Source: Thermoguttaceae bacterium
Lineage (GTDB): Bacteria > Planctomycetota > Planctomycetia > Pirellulales > Thermoguttaceae
NCBI GenBank assembly: GCA_029975295.1
Contig: JARKPK010000008.1
Coordinates: 1 to 64,000 of the forward strand
DNA length: 64,000 nt
Direction of reading: 5' to 3'
Both the position numbers and the translations under genes were made by a program. Numbering within the stretch: the first letter of the stretch is position 1; each line of letters starts with the position of its first letter. The notes beneath the pieces are model-generated. The model saw nothing but the letters and a program-made list of their open reading frames with translations. It was not told where the DNA came from and made no database searches. Positions 36,862 to 44,930 of the stretch are shown here, one piece after another.

Positions 36862-37428
36862 TCAGAGAACGAAAGCTCGGTGCAGCTCGTCGAGCACGGC
36901 TTGTTCCTGGGCCGATATCTTCTTCCCCAGGCCGAGGAAACCGCCCGAGGCTTCGGCTACGCGCTCGGCATGACTGACCACGAACGACTCCAGCCGTTGC
37001 CGTTCTTCGGGAGAGAGCTGTGTGCAAAGCGCGGTGATGTAGTGCTTCCAAGCGTCGAGCAACTCGCGCCCGGGACGCCGGCTCAGCCAGTGGTCGAGCA
37101 GTTCGCGGAGTTCTTCGCGACTGGTAATGCCGACCGTTTCGGCGGCGGCGAGAATCGCCTTCTTCTCGCGCGGCTCCATTTTTCGGTCGGCCCAGGCCAC
37201 GCAGATCAACGGCACAAGCTCCATGGCGGCCAGGGTCTCCGGACCGATGTTCAATTCGACCAACCGATCGAGCACCGCTTCATCGGCAATGCCTGAGATT
37301 TCGGCCAGTTGCGCCTTCTTGGACTGGCGATCGAGACGAGCCCGCAACTGGTTGAGCAGCTTCTGGTCTTGTTCGTGAAAGAACGCGTCAATCAGGGCGG
37401 CTTGATCGGGAATGAATCCCCCGGACAT
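36862..37428 (-). CDS. TerB-like helical protein
   Basis: The 188-aa all-helical protein has a central LVPLICVAWADRKMEPREKKAILAAAE segment that closely resembles the acidic metal-binding region of TerB/DjlA-type domains (Ala-Asp-x-x-x-x-x-Glu). There is no signal peptide, so it is probably cytosolic. ATG 37428 has AAGGAT upstream. It lies 222 nt downstream of the nucleoside phosphorylase on the same strand and could be the last gene of that transcript. Members are linked to tellurite resistance or membrane stress, but most are unassigned; no other ter genes are near. Confidence 0.7.
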   Translation of the reverse strand: MSGGFIPDQAALIDAFFHEQDQKLLNQLRARLDRQSKKAQLAEISGIADEAVLDRLVELNIGPETLAAMELVPLICVAWADRKMEPREKKAILAAAETVGITSREELRELLDHWLSRRPGRELLDAWKHYITALCTQLSPEERQRLESFVVSHAERVAEASGGFLGLGKKISAQEQAVLDELHRAFVL

Positions 37429-37650
37429 GTCTGATCCTTTCCAACGTCGGACATCAGGCGATACGGTTAATCATGCACGGCCTTGGCGTTCACAAACGGC
37501 CGGTGGGCAAGTGCCAACGAGTTATTCGCGTCTGGTGCGTCGGTCGGATTCGCAACCATCGGCAGGCCGACGAACGGCCTTCTCCCAGGCATCGAAACGA
37601 TACGCGGTATCCACCGGGACGCCTGCCGCAGCCGCGATGCGTCCAAAGCA

Positions 37651-38484
37651 TCAGCCCGCTGCCGCCATGCCGGCGAGCACGCCGACGACGAGCTTCCTTA
37701 GCTTCGGTTCCGCTTCGGCCGCCACGGCCAAAATATGTTCCAAGGCCGTTGGTTGCAAGGCGTCGGGCAGGCACATATCGGTGACAACCGAGAGCCCCAG
37801 CACGCGCATGCCCGCATGCACCGCCACGATCACTTCCGGAACGGTGGACATGCCGACCGCGTCGGCTCCGATCGCTCGCAAGAACCGGTACTCGGCGCGG
37901 GTTTCGAGATTCGGGCCGGTAACGGCGACATAAACGCCTTTGTGGGCGACAATATCTTCTCGCCGCGCGACCGCCAGCGCCGCGGCAATCAGGCCGTGGT
38001 CGTACGGGGCCGACATGTCGGGAAACCGTGGCCCGAGCTTCTCGTCGTTCGGCCCGACCAGCGGGTTGCCGTGCATCAGGTTGATGTGATCCTCGATCAC
38101 CATGATGTCGCCGGTCGCGTACTGCGGGTTCATTCCGCCGGAGGCGTTCGAAACGATGAGAATCTCCGCGCCCAGCGCCCGCATCACTCGCACCGGGAAG
38201 GTGATCTGCTTCTGGCTATAGCCTTCGTAGGCGTGAAACCGACCTTCCATGGCCGCCACCGCCACCCCCGCCAACCGGCCGCAAACCAACCGGCCGGCAT
38301 GGCTGTGGGTGGTTGTCTGCGGAAAGTGGGGAATCGACTCATACGAGATCGACGCCTCTGTTTCAATCAATTCGGCAACGCTGCCCAATCCCGTGCCCAA
38401 GATCAGCCCGACGCGCGGGCGCCCGTTCCATTGGCGACGGATCGCGGCGGTCGCCTCGTCGATTTGTTCCAACAATGCCTTCAT
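37651..38484 (-). CDS. purine nucleoside phosphorylase (trimeric PNP/MTAP family)
   Basis: The 277-aa enzyme cleaves purine nucleosides with phosphate to base and (deoxy)ribose-1-phosphate. Family landmarks are [12 protein letters not shown], the phosphate site [38 protein letters not shown] (Glu194) and [11 protein letters not shown]. The base-specificity position is Asp236 (VVTDMCLPD), where inosine/guanosine-specific trimeric PNPs usually have Asn (TN). MTA phosphorylases also have Asp there. The substrate may thus be a 6-aminopurine nucleoside rather than inosine or guanosine. It lies 9 nt downstream of the acidic-protein gene and about 3 kb from hpnH. Confidence 0.88.
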   Translation of the reverse strand: MKALLEQIDEATAAIRRQWNGRPRVGLILGTGLGSVAELIETEASISYESIPHFPQTTTHSHAGRLVCGRLAGVAVAAMEGRFHAYEGYSQKQITFPVRVMRALGAEILIVSNASGGMNPQYATGDIMVIEDHINLMHGNPLVGPNDEKLGPRFPDMSAPYDHGLIAAALAVARREDIVAHKGVYVAVTGPNLETRAEYRFLRAIGADAVGMSTVPEVIVAVHAGMRVLGLSVVTDMCLPDALQPTALEHILAVAAEAEPKLRKLVVGVLAGMAAAG

Positions 38485-38493
38485 GGCTGTTCG

Positions 38494-38850
38494 CTACTCT
38501 TCGTCTTCCGGAATCTCTTCATCGTCGTCGTCGCCCGGCGACTCCTCGTCGTCGTCCAAGTCTTCGGCTTCGTCGTCGTCGAAGACCACTTCGCCCGGAG
38601 GCACGTCGTCGAGTTCGCCTTCGTCCAGATCATCATCGTCCAAGTTCAAATCATTGTATTCGTCTTCGAGGTCTTCCTCGAAGTCGTCGTCGAAATCATC
38701 GTCGAAATCATCTTCTTCGAACTCGGCGAAGTCATCGTCTTGGCCGCTGGCCGTCGGAGGAATCGCCCCGAACCGCCGCCGCAGCCGATCTTCGTCGAAT
38801 CGCGGAACCGAAGTCTCGCTCCGTCCCCAGCCCGAAATGTCCTTGGCCAT
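38494..38850 (-). CDS. small hyper-acidic protein
   Basis: The 118-aa protein starts at ATG 38850, which has GGAGG 8 nt upstream; an ATG at 38871 lacks a site. After an ordinary N-terminus (MAKDISGWGRSETSVPRFDEDRLRRRFG, broken here by no motif) the chain from about residue 36 is almost entirely Asp and Glu with a few Phe, Leu and Val. No fold is recognised; it is probably disordered and could bind metal or basic proteins. The strong ribosome site and the 9-nt gap to the phosphorylase argue that it is real and co-expressed. Confidence 0.65.
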   Translation of the reverse strand: MAKDISGWGRSETSVPRFDEDRLRRRFGAIPPTASGQDDDFAEFEEDDFDDDFDDDFEEDLEDEYNDLNLDDDDLDEGELDDVPPGEVVFDDDEAEDLDDDEESPGDDDDEEIPEDEE

Positions 38851-39195
38851 TGTCGCGCCTCCACCGACCATGCTCCGAAGCCTGATGAGTTCCTACCAGA
38901 CTAACGTGCAATGCTTCGGCGTGCAACCGCCGACTCCCCGACCCGATGCGCGAATTGCCGCTTCGTGCCAAATTTTCGCTTGACCGGCTTGCCGGTGGCA
39001 CTTCGGACAATGCGAGGTGCATGTTACGATCAAATGGACTGCCGCCGGCCGCCCGCAACCCGGGCCCGCCCCGCGCTTGCCTCGCGGCCGGTTTTTTCCG
39101 ATCGCCGCAGTTGGCGGTTGTGAGATCCGATCGAAGCACGATGGTGTTGAACGATCCCCGTACGGAACGTGCGCCGGCGCTTGGAGGATGCCACG

Positions 39196-39642
39196 GTGTG
39201 TTTTTCCAAAACCCGCCCCGACGACAGGCCTCCGCACGATCCCGGTCGGCGAGGCGTGGTCGCGGTCATTTTGCGCGGTGAAACAATGCTGGTGATCCGT
39301 CGGTCGTCTCGGGTGCGCGCGCCGCGGACAATCTGTTTTCCCGGCGGCGGTATTCGGGACGGTGAAGACGAGCCGGCGGCGCTGGTCCGCGAGTGCCGCG
39401 AGGAGATCGGCGTCGAGGTCCGCTTGATTCGCCGACTTTGGGAGTGCGAAACGGCTTGGGGGGTTCGGCTCGGTTGGTGGCTGGCCGAGATTGATGCCGA
39501 GGCTGTGCCCACGGCCGACCCGGCCGAGGTCGAAGAGATCCTTTGGCTGCGTCCCGACGAAATGGCCTCGCATCCCGACTGCCTGGTGAGCAACCGGGTG
39601 TTCCTGGCGATGATCGGCGAGGGGAAGATTTCGCTCGTATGA
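39196..39642 (+). CDS. NUDIX hydrolase
   Basis: The 148-aa protein has a complete Nudix box (GGGIRDGEDEPAALVRECREE, with the Gly-x5-Glu-x7-Arg-Glu-x2-Glu-Glu-x-Gly spacing ending EEIGVEV). Nudix enzymes hydrolyse nucleoside diphosphates linked to another group, using Mg. GTG 39196 is preceded by GGAGG with 8 nt spacing and is preferred over the GTG at 39169. The substrate cannot be told from the sequence. It is convergent with the glycosyltransferase gene. Confidence 0.88.
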   Translation: MCFSKTRPDDRPPHDPGRRGVVAVILRGETMLVIRRSSRVRAPRTICFPGGGIRDGEDEPAALVRECREEIGVEVRLIRRLWECETAWGVRLGWWLAEIDAEAVPTADPAEVEEILWLRPDEMASHPDCLVSNRVFLAMIGEGKISLV

Positions 39643-39710
39643 ACGCGGCTTGTTGAAGCAGGCGATCCGCCGGACGTGATGTAACGCGATCGCGCAAACG
39701 GCGCGTAAGC

Positions 39711-41069
39711 CTAGCTTGTTGATCGAGGCGAGCCGGCGGCGCGGCCTTGGTGCAGAACCCGCTGATACCAAGCAACCGTTCGGGCTGCCCAAGCCGAGAG
39801 CGTGTGGTGGCGCAGCATCCAATCTCGAGCCGCTCGGCCGCAATCTTGCCGCTGGCGGGAATGGGTCATTAGCCATTCGAGGCGGTCTGCCAAGCCGCGG
39901 GGGTCGCCCGGAGGGAAGAGCAGGCCGCCACTGCTGGCCTCGACCATTTCCACAAACGCCCCATGGGCGGGCAGCACGGCGGGAACGCCGGCAGCCCAGG
40001 CCTCGAACACCGGAAGGCCTTTGCTCTCCGGAATAGCCGAGGGAAGGCAGAAGACATCGAGATTCCGCAGGAACGCGATCTTGCCGGGCAGGTCGAGTTC
40101 CCCGCGATGAACGAAGCTTGCGGCGATGCCCAGTTGTTCCACCTGTTCGCGGCATTTCTTCCAGTAGGCGCGTTCGGCCGGCCCGAGATAGCCCGCGCAC
40201 TCGATCCGCCAATCGGCAGGGGCGTTTCGGGGCGCGCACTTGCGGAGCAGGGCGGCCGCTTCGATAAGCGTGTGCAACCCTTTTTCCGCGCAGATGCGAG
40301 CGAGGAATCCAATCTTCAAGCCGCGCCGAGGCGATTCGCCGCCCCGGTCGTCGCTCGGACCGGCCGATGACGGCGGTGCAAACTCGTCGACGGAGACACC
40401 CGGCGGAACGATCTCGATGCGACCGCGCGCCACGCCGATTTCGCTTGCGAAGAAGTCGGCGTAGTAACGGTTCATCGCGGCCAAGCCATCGCAATCGCGG
40501 CAGCGCGAGCGGAGCAAGTCTTTTGTCCGGCTTTGATACGGCTCGGGCAAGCGCCTCCAGAAAACATCTTCGCCGGAGAGCGACGCGACCACCGGGACGC
40601 CGAGTTGCGACTTCAGGTGCGGCGCCAGGCCGAGCAGCAGGGCGTTGTTCAGATGGATCAGATCGGGGCGCGCCTCTGCGTGAATCCAACTCAACGCGTC
40701 GCCGAGCAAGCGATGATCGGAAGCAAAACGGCCTTCGAGCATCGCCACGCACATAGGCCCAAGCGACTCGGGCTTTGTGGTTTCGCCTCGTTTACCGGCC
40801 CATGCGAGAACCGCGGGATGATCGAGCCAGCGCCGGATGAAGCCGGGCAAGCGGATGCGTGGAAACCGCAAAGCAAGATAGAGGTTCACGCCGCCCAAGG
40901 CGATTCGCGGTTCGCTCTGATTCGGTTCATCGGTTCGCAACGGGGAATACAGCGGCAAGAGCAATGCCTCGACTCCGTGCTCGCGCAACGCGCGAACCAG
41001 CGCATTGCCGCTGATGCAGCTTCCGCAATACATGCCGCCGGCTCCAGCGATCAGATGCAACACGCGCAT
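39711..41069 (-). CDS. GT4-type glycosyltransferase
   Basis: The 452-aa GT-B glycosyltransferase begins MRVLHLIAGAGGMYCGS, the usual nucleotide-sugar transferase opening. The C-terminal Rossmann half has KIGFLARICAEKGLHTLIEAA and LPSAIPESKGLPVFEAWAAGVPAV, the GT4 (EX7E) signature. The frame is open further upstream, but those codons look non-coding. It is the last gene of a minus-strand group with hpnH and the hopene cyclase, separated from hpnH by 365 nt. It could glycosylate a hopanoid or another lipid; that is inference from position. Confidence 0.88.
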   Translation of the reverse strand: MRVLHLIAGAGGMYCGSCISGNALVRALREHGVEALLLPLYSPLRTDEPNQSEPRIALGGVNLYLALRFPRIRLPGFIRRWLDHPAVLAWAGKRGETTKPESLGPMCVAMLEGRFASDHRLLGDALSWIHAEARPDLIHLNNALLLGLAPHLKSQLGVPVVASLSGEDVFWRRLPEPYQSRTKDLLRSRCRDCDGLAAMNRYYADFFASEIGVARGRIEIVPPGVSVDEFAPPSSAGPSDDRGGESPRRGLKIGFLARICAEKGLHTLIEAAALLRKCAPRNAPADWRIECAGYLGPAERAYWKKCREQVEQLGIAASFVHRGELDLPGKIAFLRNLDVFCLPSAIPESKGLPVFEAWAAGVPAVLPAHGAFVEMVEASSGGLLFPPGDPRGLADRLEWLMTHSRQRQDCGRAARDWMLRHHTLSAWAARTVAWYQRVLHQGRAAGSPRSTS

Positions 41070-41434
41070 GGATGCGAATTTGCCGGTTTTCAAGTGAAAT
41101 TGTCTGCGTTGGCGAAGGCCCGCGCCATGCACTGGCAGCCGATTGCGCCCCTTTGATGATGAACAACCAACTGATCGCTGGCAACAGCCGGCGGCCTGTT
41201 GCGGCAGGTTTCCGGCAGGCAGCGCGTGTTTGACGAAGAGGCCGTCGCGGCAGAACGCGGCCAGCCGGAGCGAGGTGATCATCGGCCGCTGCGCGCCGCG
41301 GCTCTGCCTCGCCATGGTCCTTTCATCGGCTCGCCGGTCCGGTGATTTTCGGCAAGCAAGACGAGCAAGCCCTCCTCGCTGTTGGTCGCAAAGGCGCCGC
41401 ACAGTCCGACGGAAACGGCCAAAACCGCATGGGG
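41070..41434. other. 365-nt spacer between hpnH and glycosyltransferase genes
   Basis: I see no convincing gene, terminator or promoter here. The minus-strand frame of the glycosyltransferase stays open through it, but its translation is Arg/Gln/Cys-rich with no conserved motif. Confidence 0.4.
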
Positions 41435-42454
41435 TTAGGTGAGCTGCCACGCGGCCAGGGCCAGCACGTCACGCCAACGCCGGCCCGCGCTAAGCACCGC
41501 GGCGGGTTCGAAGCCGCAATGAGTCATGCAATCGTCGCACCGAGGATCGGCCCCGGGCCCGTAGGCCGACCACGATGTTTGTTCGAGCAGATCAGCGTAG
41601 GTCGGGTAGTGCTGATCGGCGATCAGATAACACGGTCCGCGCCAGCCGCGTATGTTGAAGGTGGGGTTGGCCCAGGCCGCGCAGCTCAGCTCACGTTTTC
41701 CGCAAAGGAAATCGAGGTAGAGCGGCGATGCGAAAAGACGATAGCCGCTCAATCGCTTGCGCGCGGCCGAAAACTTGGCAATGATCTCTTCGCGGTCGAG
41801 AAAGATCGCGGCGTCGTTCGTCGTCGGCTGCCGGGCCACCGATGCGTAGCTGTAGGCCGGCGAGATCATCATGCCGTCGACGCCGAGAGAACGGAGGTAC
41901 TCGAAAAGAACGGCAATCTCGTCCATGTCGGTTTCGCGGTAGATCGTCGTGTTGGTGCAGACGAAGCGTCCTTGCGCTTTGGCAGCGCGGATGCCCTCAA
42001 TCGCCGCGGCAAAAACGCCCGACCGGCCGCAGGCGGAATCGTGCGTGTGCTCCATCCCGTCGAGGTGGACGTTGATGAACAACCGCCGCGTGCGAGGTAA
42101 TTCGGGCAATCGCCGTTCGAGCAGAGTGCCGTTGGTGCAAAGGTAGATGTGCCGGCCGCGATCGACCAACTCGGAAATCAATTCGGGCAGCGGTTGATAG
42201 AGCAGGGGCTCGCCGCCGCAAACGCTGACCACCGGCGCCGGACACTGGTTGGCCGCGTCCAAGCATTGCTCGACGGTCAGCCGCCGGCTGACGGAATCGG
42301 CATACTCTCGAATCCGGCCGCAGCCCGTGCATCGCAGATTGCAGGCGTGAAGCGGCTCGAGCATCAACACCAACGGAAACCGCTGATCGCCGGCCCATCT
42401 GCGTTGGAGCAAGTAGCGGGTCATCGATCGAGTGAGCGACAGCGGGAATCGCAT
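41435..42454 (-). CDS. hpnH: hopanoid biosynthesis radical SAM protein HpnH (adenosylhopane synthase type)
   Basis: This 339-aa radical SAM enzyme has CNLRCTGC at residues 38-45 (the CxxxCxxC cluster) within LVLMLEPLHACNLRC. It also has VVSVCGGEPLL, the FINVHLDGMEHTHD strand and a C-terminal CYLIADQHYPTYADLL plus DDCMTHCGFEP. All of these match HpnH, which adds the 5'-deoxyadenosyl radical to diploptene to make adenosylhopane. Length matches the family. The ATG at 42454 gives the familiar MRFPL start. It is 58 nt downstream of the squalene-hopene cyclase gene, confirming the hopanoid context. The other cluster genes (hpnG and the squalene-forming enzymes) are not in the window. Confidence 0.92.
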   Translation of the reverse strand: MRFPLSLTRSMTRYLLQRRWAGDQRFPLVLMLEPLHACNLRCTGCGRIREYADSVSRRLTVEQCLDAANQCPAPVVSVCGGEPLLYQPLPELISELVDRGRHIYLCTNGTLLERRLPELPRTRRLFINVHLDGMEHTHDSACGRSGVFAAAIEGIRAAKAQGRFVCTNTTIYRETDMDEIAVLFEYLRSLGVDGMMISPAYSYASVARQPTTNDAAIFLDREEIIAKFSAARKRLSGYRLFASPLYLDFLCGKRELSCAAWANPTFNIRGWRGPCYLIADQHYPTYADLLEQTSWSAYGPGADPRCDDCMTHCGFEPAAVLSAGRRWRDVLALAAWQLT

Positions 42455-42512
42455 GGCAATCTCCAACGCGCACAGAAGACGAAGCGGCCGGGCCGCGGCA
42501 GGCGGCATGCCG

Positions 42513-44591
42513 TCATGGGTTTCCCGGGACTGCCGTCGCCCATTGACTGAGCGCCAGCAAGGGGAAGTAGATCCGGTAGTAGTGATAGCGGAGGTAGAAC
42601 ACCCTGGGGAATCCGGTGCCGGTGAACTCGGGCTCGGCCCATGTTCCGTCGGGAAGCTGGGTGGCAACCAGATAGCGAACGCCGCGAACCACGGCCGCAT
42701 GATCCTCCAGGCCTGCGGCCATCAATCCCAGCAGCGCCCAAGCGGTTTGCGAGGGCGTTGGGGCGCCTTGCCCGCGAAGATGCGGATGCTCGTAGCTGTC
42801 GGGCGATTCGCCCCAGCCGCCGCACGGCTGCTGATGGGCCAAAAGCCACTGCGCCCCGGCGACAACAGCCGGATCCTCCGTCTCCACCCCGACCGCTTTG
42901 AAACCCACCAAAGCCTGCCAAGTGCCGTAAATGTAGTTCACTCCCCAACGGCCGAACCAGCTTCCGTCCGGCTCTTGGCTGCGTCGCAGATACTCGATGC
43001 CGCGAGCCACCGCCGGGTGCGCCCGCGTATGCCCGAGCTTGCCCAGCGATTCGAGCACTCGGGCGGTCAGGTCGGGCGTGCTTGGGTCGATCATTGCGTT
43101 GTGATCGGCAAAGGGCACGTAACAGAGAAACTGGCGATTGTTGTTGCGATCGAAGGCCCCCCAGCCGCCATCGTCGTTTTGCATGGCCAACATCCACCGC
43201 ATGCCGCGATCGATCGCTCCGGTGAGCTGCGCCAACAAGACGCCGTGGTCTTCCCCCGGCTCCGGCTCACGCATCACACGCACTTCGGGCGGCAGCCGCT
43301 CCGCTTCTGTAGGCGGCTCGAACTGGGTTTGCAGGGCCATCAACACCATGGCCGTGTCGTCGTTGTCGGGATAGAAGTCGTTGTTGTATTCGAAACACCA
43401 GCCGCCGGGTTCGGCCGGAACCGTTTCGGACCAATCGCCGGAACGGGTTATTTGCCGCTCGACCAGCCAGCGGGCGGCCCGCTGCATTTCGGGGCTTTGC
43501 GGCGACGCGCCGGCTGCCGCCAGAGCGCGCACGGCGATGGCCGTATCCCAAACCGGCGATTTGCACGGCTGGAGGCGTAGGGTGTTCTCCTGATCATCGG
43601 CGATCATCAAGTCGCGCAGTTGTTCGTGGTTATAGACAACGGCCGGATGATCGTCGGAAAAGCCCAGGCATTTCAGCGCCACGATGCTCCAAACGATCGG
43701 AGGATAGATCGCTCCGAGCCCGTCGCTGCCTTCGAACCGTTTGAGCATCCAGTTTGTTGCCGCCTCGATCGCGCGGCGGCGCAACGGCAGCCACTGACGC
43801 CGGCGGCAGAACTTCAATGCCTTATCGACGCTGCGGAAGAAGCGATCCCAACTGAAAACGCCCGTGCCGCCGGGCAGGCCGGGGCAGCGCAACGGCGGCC
43901 AGTCGCACGGTTCGCGGAGAAACAACTCGCGGATGCCCAACTCGGCGGGCAGTTGCCGCGACGGTCGATGGGCCGAGACGATCGACAGCGGCACAATGAT
44001 CGTTCGCGACCAGGAACTCACCTGATGCAAGCTGACCGGAAACCATCGCGGCAAAAGAACTGCCTCCGGCGGCACTTCCGGGCATTGGTCGTACGATATC
44101 TGTCCGAGCAAGGCGAGGAAGAAGCGGGTGTAGCTGTTGACCGCGTCGGCGCCGCCGTGCGCCAGAATGGCCGCGCGCGCCCGCTGCATGTACTCGGCGC
44201 TGGGATCGTGGCCGGTCAGTTTCAGCGCAAAGTACGCTTTGACGCTGCCGCTGATTTCAACAGCGCCGCCGGGATACATCGCCCAGCCGCCCTCGGGCAA
44301 CTGGCGGCGACGGATGTACTCGGCCGCCCGTCGCGCGTCGTCGCTCTCGGCGCAACCGAGAAAGGCCCAAAGCAGGATCGTCTCGCTTTCGAGGATCGTG
44401 TCGCCTTCCAGTTCGGCGCACCAACACCCATCGGGCAATTGTTGGGCCAGCAACCATTGGCGCGTGCGTCCAACCGCGCGGCGGACCGCGGCCGAGAGGC
44501 AATGGCGCCCGCGAGAAACCTCTTCCCTCGCCGATGTCGTGGTCGATTCTTCACCGAGGCCCGAATGGGCGAATGAATCACTGGCCTTCAT
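42513..44591 (-). CDS. shc: squalene-hopene cyclase
   Basis: This 692-aa triterpene cyclase converts squalene to hopene/diploptene. The catalytic acid motif is DNDDTA at about 409-414 (the DxDD of hopene cyclases). QW-type repeats run along the chain (LPDGCWCAELEGD, GGWAMYPGG, DDGGWGAFDRN, EPDGSWFGRWG, QPCGGWGES, LPDGTWAE). The C-terminal FPRVFYLRYHYYRIYFPL is diagnostic. The ATG at 44591 sits 10 nt after a perfect AAAGGAGG. Its length is somewhat above the 630-660 aa usual for bacterial enzymes because of a Ser/Thr/Glu-rich leader of about 30 residues. It is the first gene of the hopanoid group and is followed by hpnH. Confidence 0.95.
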   Translation of the reverse strand: MKASDSFAHSGLGEESTTTSAREEVSRGRHCLSAAVRRAVGRTRQWLLAQQLPDGCWCAELEGDTILESETILLWAFLGCAESDDARRAAEYIRRRQLPEGGWAMYPGGAVEISGSVKAYFALKLTGHDPSAEYMQRARAAILAHGGADAVNSYTRFFLALLGQISYDQCPEVPPEAVLLPRWFPVSLHQVSSWSRTIIVPLSIVSAHRPSRQLPAELGIRELFLREPCDWPPLRCPGLPGGTGVFSWDRFFRSVDKALKFCRRRQWLPLRRRAIEAATNWMLKRFEGSDGLGAIYPPIVWSIVALKCLGFSDDHPAVVYNHEQLRDLMIADDQENTLRLQPCKSPVWDTAIAVRALAAAGASPQSPEMQRAARWLVERQITRSGDWSETVPAEPGGWCFEYNNDFYPDNDDTAMVLMALQTQFEPPTEAERLPPEVRVMREPEPGEDHGVLLAQLTGAIDRGMRWMLAMQNDDGGWGAFDRNNNRQFLCYVPFADHNAMIDPSTPDLTARVLESLGKLGHTRAHPAVARGIEYLRRSQEPDGSWFGRWGVNYIYGTWQALVGFKAVGVETEDPAVVAGAQWLLAHQQPCGGWGESPDSYEHPHLRGQGAPTPSQTAWALLGLMAAGLEDHAAVVRGVRYLVATQLPDGTWAEPEFTGTGFPRVFYLRYHYYRIYFPLLALSQWATAVPGNP

Positions 44592-44930
44592 CAGATGCGT
44601 GCCTCCTTTGCACGAGGGCGGACGTCGTGTCCGGCCGATTCCGTCGGGCGGCAAGCAATAGCTTAGGGCAAGTTTCGTCAGCCGACAAGAGCAGTCGGCC
44701 GGGCCCAAAAACGTCTTGCCAACCCGTAAACCGCCGGGCCTGTTGCGTTCTGGTCTTACGGTCGGCGCGCAGCCTCGCTTAGGTGAATCGCGCGAAGCAG
44801 GGACCGTCGTGGCCGAGCGGAGCGAGCGACGATCGCGTCGGCTCTCGCACGGCGTGCCCCGACGAAGCGGAGGAGCGGAGCAATGCCGCCGGCTTGCGGG
44901 CGGCGCAGGTCGTCCCTGGCGACGCCTACA
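44592..44930. other. 339-nt region between cyclase and rho
   Basis: The cyclase starts at 44591 and reads leftward, and rho ends at 44931 on the same strand, so the promoter of the hopanoid group should be here. No clear -35/-10 pair or rho-independent terminator was found. A CGAGCGGAGCGAGCG repeat-like patch lies at 44814-44828. The SD site at 44602-44609 is listed separately. Confidence 0.35.
44602..44609 (-). promoter_or_regulatory. strong Shine-Dalgarno of the squalene-hopene cyclase gene
   Basis: The minus strand reads AAAGGAGG, a full match to the anti-SD of 16S rRNA, with 10 nt to the ATG at 44591. It decides the start over the upstream open frame. Confidence 0.8.

Noticed and set aside
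38893..40752. 619-codon minus-strand frame
   Set aside because: Arg/Pro/Gly-rich translation typical of a GC-rich shadow; it lies over the Nudix gene and an out-of-frame part of the glycosyltransferase.
41070..41450. Upstream extension of the glycosyltransferase frame by about 127 codons
   Set aside because: The extension is Arg/Gln/Cys-rich and unlike any GT4 N-terminus; MRVLHLI is the usual family start.
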